44,763 bases of DNA from a virus. Below are positions 44,150 through 44,763 of this stretch, piece after piece (positions within the stretch are counted from its first letter, which is position 1; each line of letters starts with the position of its first letter). Below the pieces are notes generated by a model. It ran no database searches and was not told where the DNA came from. It saw nothing but the letters and a program-made list of their open reading frames with translations. The translations under genes and the position numbers were made by a program. The stretch lies in IMG/VR virus record IMGVR_UViG_3300036859_000370, positions 1 to 44,763 of that record, one strand, 5' to 3'.

Positions 44150-44763
44150 CAGGAGCCCTCGGCTTCCGTATACGTAGTACCGTCATCAGAAACCGTTTTC
44201 GTCCACTGGGATACTCCGGCATCATCGAAAAATGCCTTTGTCGTGCTCGTTACCGCGAGCTTATTCCGCAACGCTTCATACAGAAATCCGATCTTCGTTC
44301 GCAGTGTCGTTGTCGCTGCCGGTGCGCCTGTCGGCTCACCGAATGTGTCAACGTTCAACACGTCGAGAACTTCCGCGTTTACCTGCGCGGGCGTTGCACG
44401 TGAGCTTATCGTTGCATCGAGATTGGCAACCGCCGTAACAATCGTGTTCAAATCCGCTGAGTTGGAATCCATTTCCGTTCGCACGTCCGCCGCCGAATGA
44501 CTCGACCGGCTGGAGATAGTCGCATTGACATTGTCCACCAACAACTTGCCGATTGATCCCACAGTCGTCAGTGCTGACGTAAGCTTGTCCCAAATGAGCG
44601 TCACCGCCGCCGCTGAAATATCGACCGCGAATGAGAATGCGGTTAGTGTGCGTGTCGCGGCAGTCCAAACGTCTGCCACTGAATGAGACGATCGCGATGT
44701 GATCTCGTCATCGAGGTAATCGCCGAACGAATCCGCGACGGTATGTGCGGATTTCAATTCATC
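44149..44763 (-). CDS. C-terminal part of the split virion protein (continues at window start)
   Basis: The frame is open from the window end to stop 44149. In circular form it continues the gene starting at 807 (402 residues in total; this copy shows residues ~199-402). It holds the repeats SRSSHSVADVW, SRSSHSAADVR and SRATPAQVN, then VDTFGEPTGAPAATTTLRTK and a C-terminal TKAFFDDAGVSQWTKTVSDD. The valine in the first repeat is the residue altered by the single difference between the contig ends. Confidence 0.75.
   Translation of the reverse strand, partial: DELKSAHTVADSFGDYLDDEITSRSSHSVADVWTAATRTLTAFSFAVDISAAAVTLIWDKLTSALTTVGSIGKLLVDNVNATISSRSSHSAADVRTEMDSNSADLNTIVTAVANLDATISSRATPAQVNAEVLDVLNVDTFGEPTGAPAATTTLRTKIGFLYEALRNKLAVTSTTKAFFDDAGVSQWTKTVSDDGTTYTEAEGS
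44551..44763. repeat. Terminal direct repeat (copy 2)
   Basis: Same 213 bases as 1-213 except for a at 44678. Either assembly overlap with strain variation or a real heterogeneity between phage molecules. The base changes a GCG (Ala) to a GTG (Val) codon in a repeat of the split virion protein. Confidence 0.93.

Noticed and set aside
1-44763. Alternative genetic code (TGA as Trp or other sense codon)
   Set aside because: Dozens of gene junctions use TGA as the stop in ATGA or TGATG overlaps, so the single in-frame TGA at 36224-36226 must be a local event.
1-44763. CRISPR array
   Set aside because: No set of three or more regularly spaced identical short repeats was seen on either strand.

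Overview
The window is essentially one complete temperate tailed-phage genome. Its last 213 bases repeat its first 213 with a single mismatch (position 128 g, position 44678 a), so it is a circular or circularly permuted molecule of about 44,550 bp cut inside a virion gene. A large terminase, a tape-measure protein, Mu-like head proteins (fused portal/F, I-type protease/scaffold, gp36- and G-like adaptors) and no visible contractile sheath gene suggest a siphovirus-like particle. A large serine integrase and a divergent repressor/Cro-like switch show a temperate lifestyle. GC content is roughly mid-to-high 50s by eye. AGGAG-type ribosome binding sites are strong, several promoters match the sigma70 consensus, and the standard code fits (TGA is used as stop in dozens of ATGA/TGATG junctions). 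The host cannot be named from this sequence.

Layout, read in the direction of transcription (almost everything is on the minus strand). The immunity region is at 29.7-30.8 kb: a Cro-like gene runs leftward behind a highly structured leader, and the HTH repressor runs rightward followed by three probable lysogenic-conversion genes (30.8-31.9 kb). Leftward from the switch, 29.8-20.4 kb holds many translationally coupled small early genes, including a recombination set (putative annealing protein, Gp157-like, RusA, HNH) and many CxxC mini-proteins. The serine integrase (18.9-20.3 kb) is on the plus strand. Then leftward come replication (replisome organizer with an embedded HNH, DnaC-like loader), an HNH nuclease, lysis genes (CHAP endolysin plus small membrane proteins), a sigma factor coupled to a stand-alone response-regulator receiver, a PP-loop/PAPS-reductase-like enzyme, and terminase small and large subunits.

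The morphogenesis block continues from terminase to the portal-MuF fusion. A moron-like insert with its own consensus promoter follows (6.6-8.3 kb). A second promoter with a ~200-nt hairpin-rich leader comes next, then protease/scaffold, decoration protein, major capsid protein and several virion proteins. The block crosses the window ends (807 to 1, then 44550 to 44149) into the connector and tail genes, tube protein, frameshifted tail chaperones, tape measure (38.9-37.0 kb) and distal tail/adsorption proteins, ending at 31.9 kb, where it converges with the lysogenic genes.

The most notable features are two elaborate RNA leader structures, a classical T TTT TTC frameshift site, an in-frame TGA inside a tail gene with coding-like sequence on both sides, a nested scaffold start, the sigma/receiver pair, and an unusual number of runs of about eight G or C.
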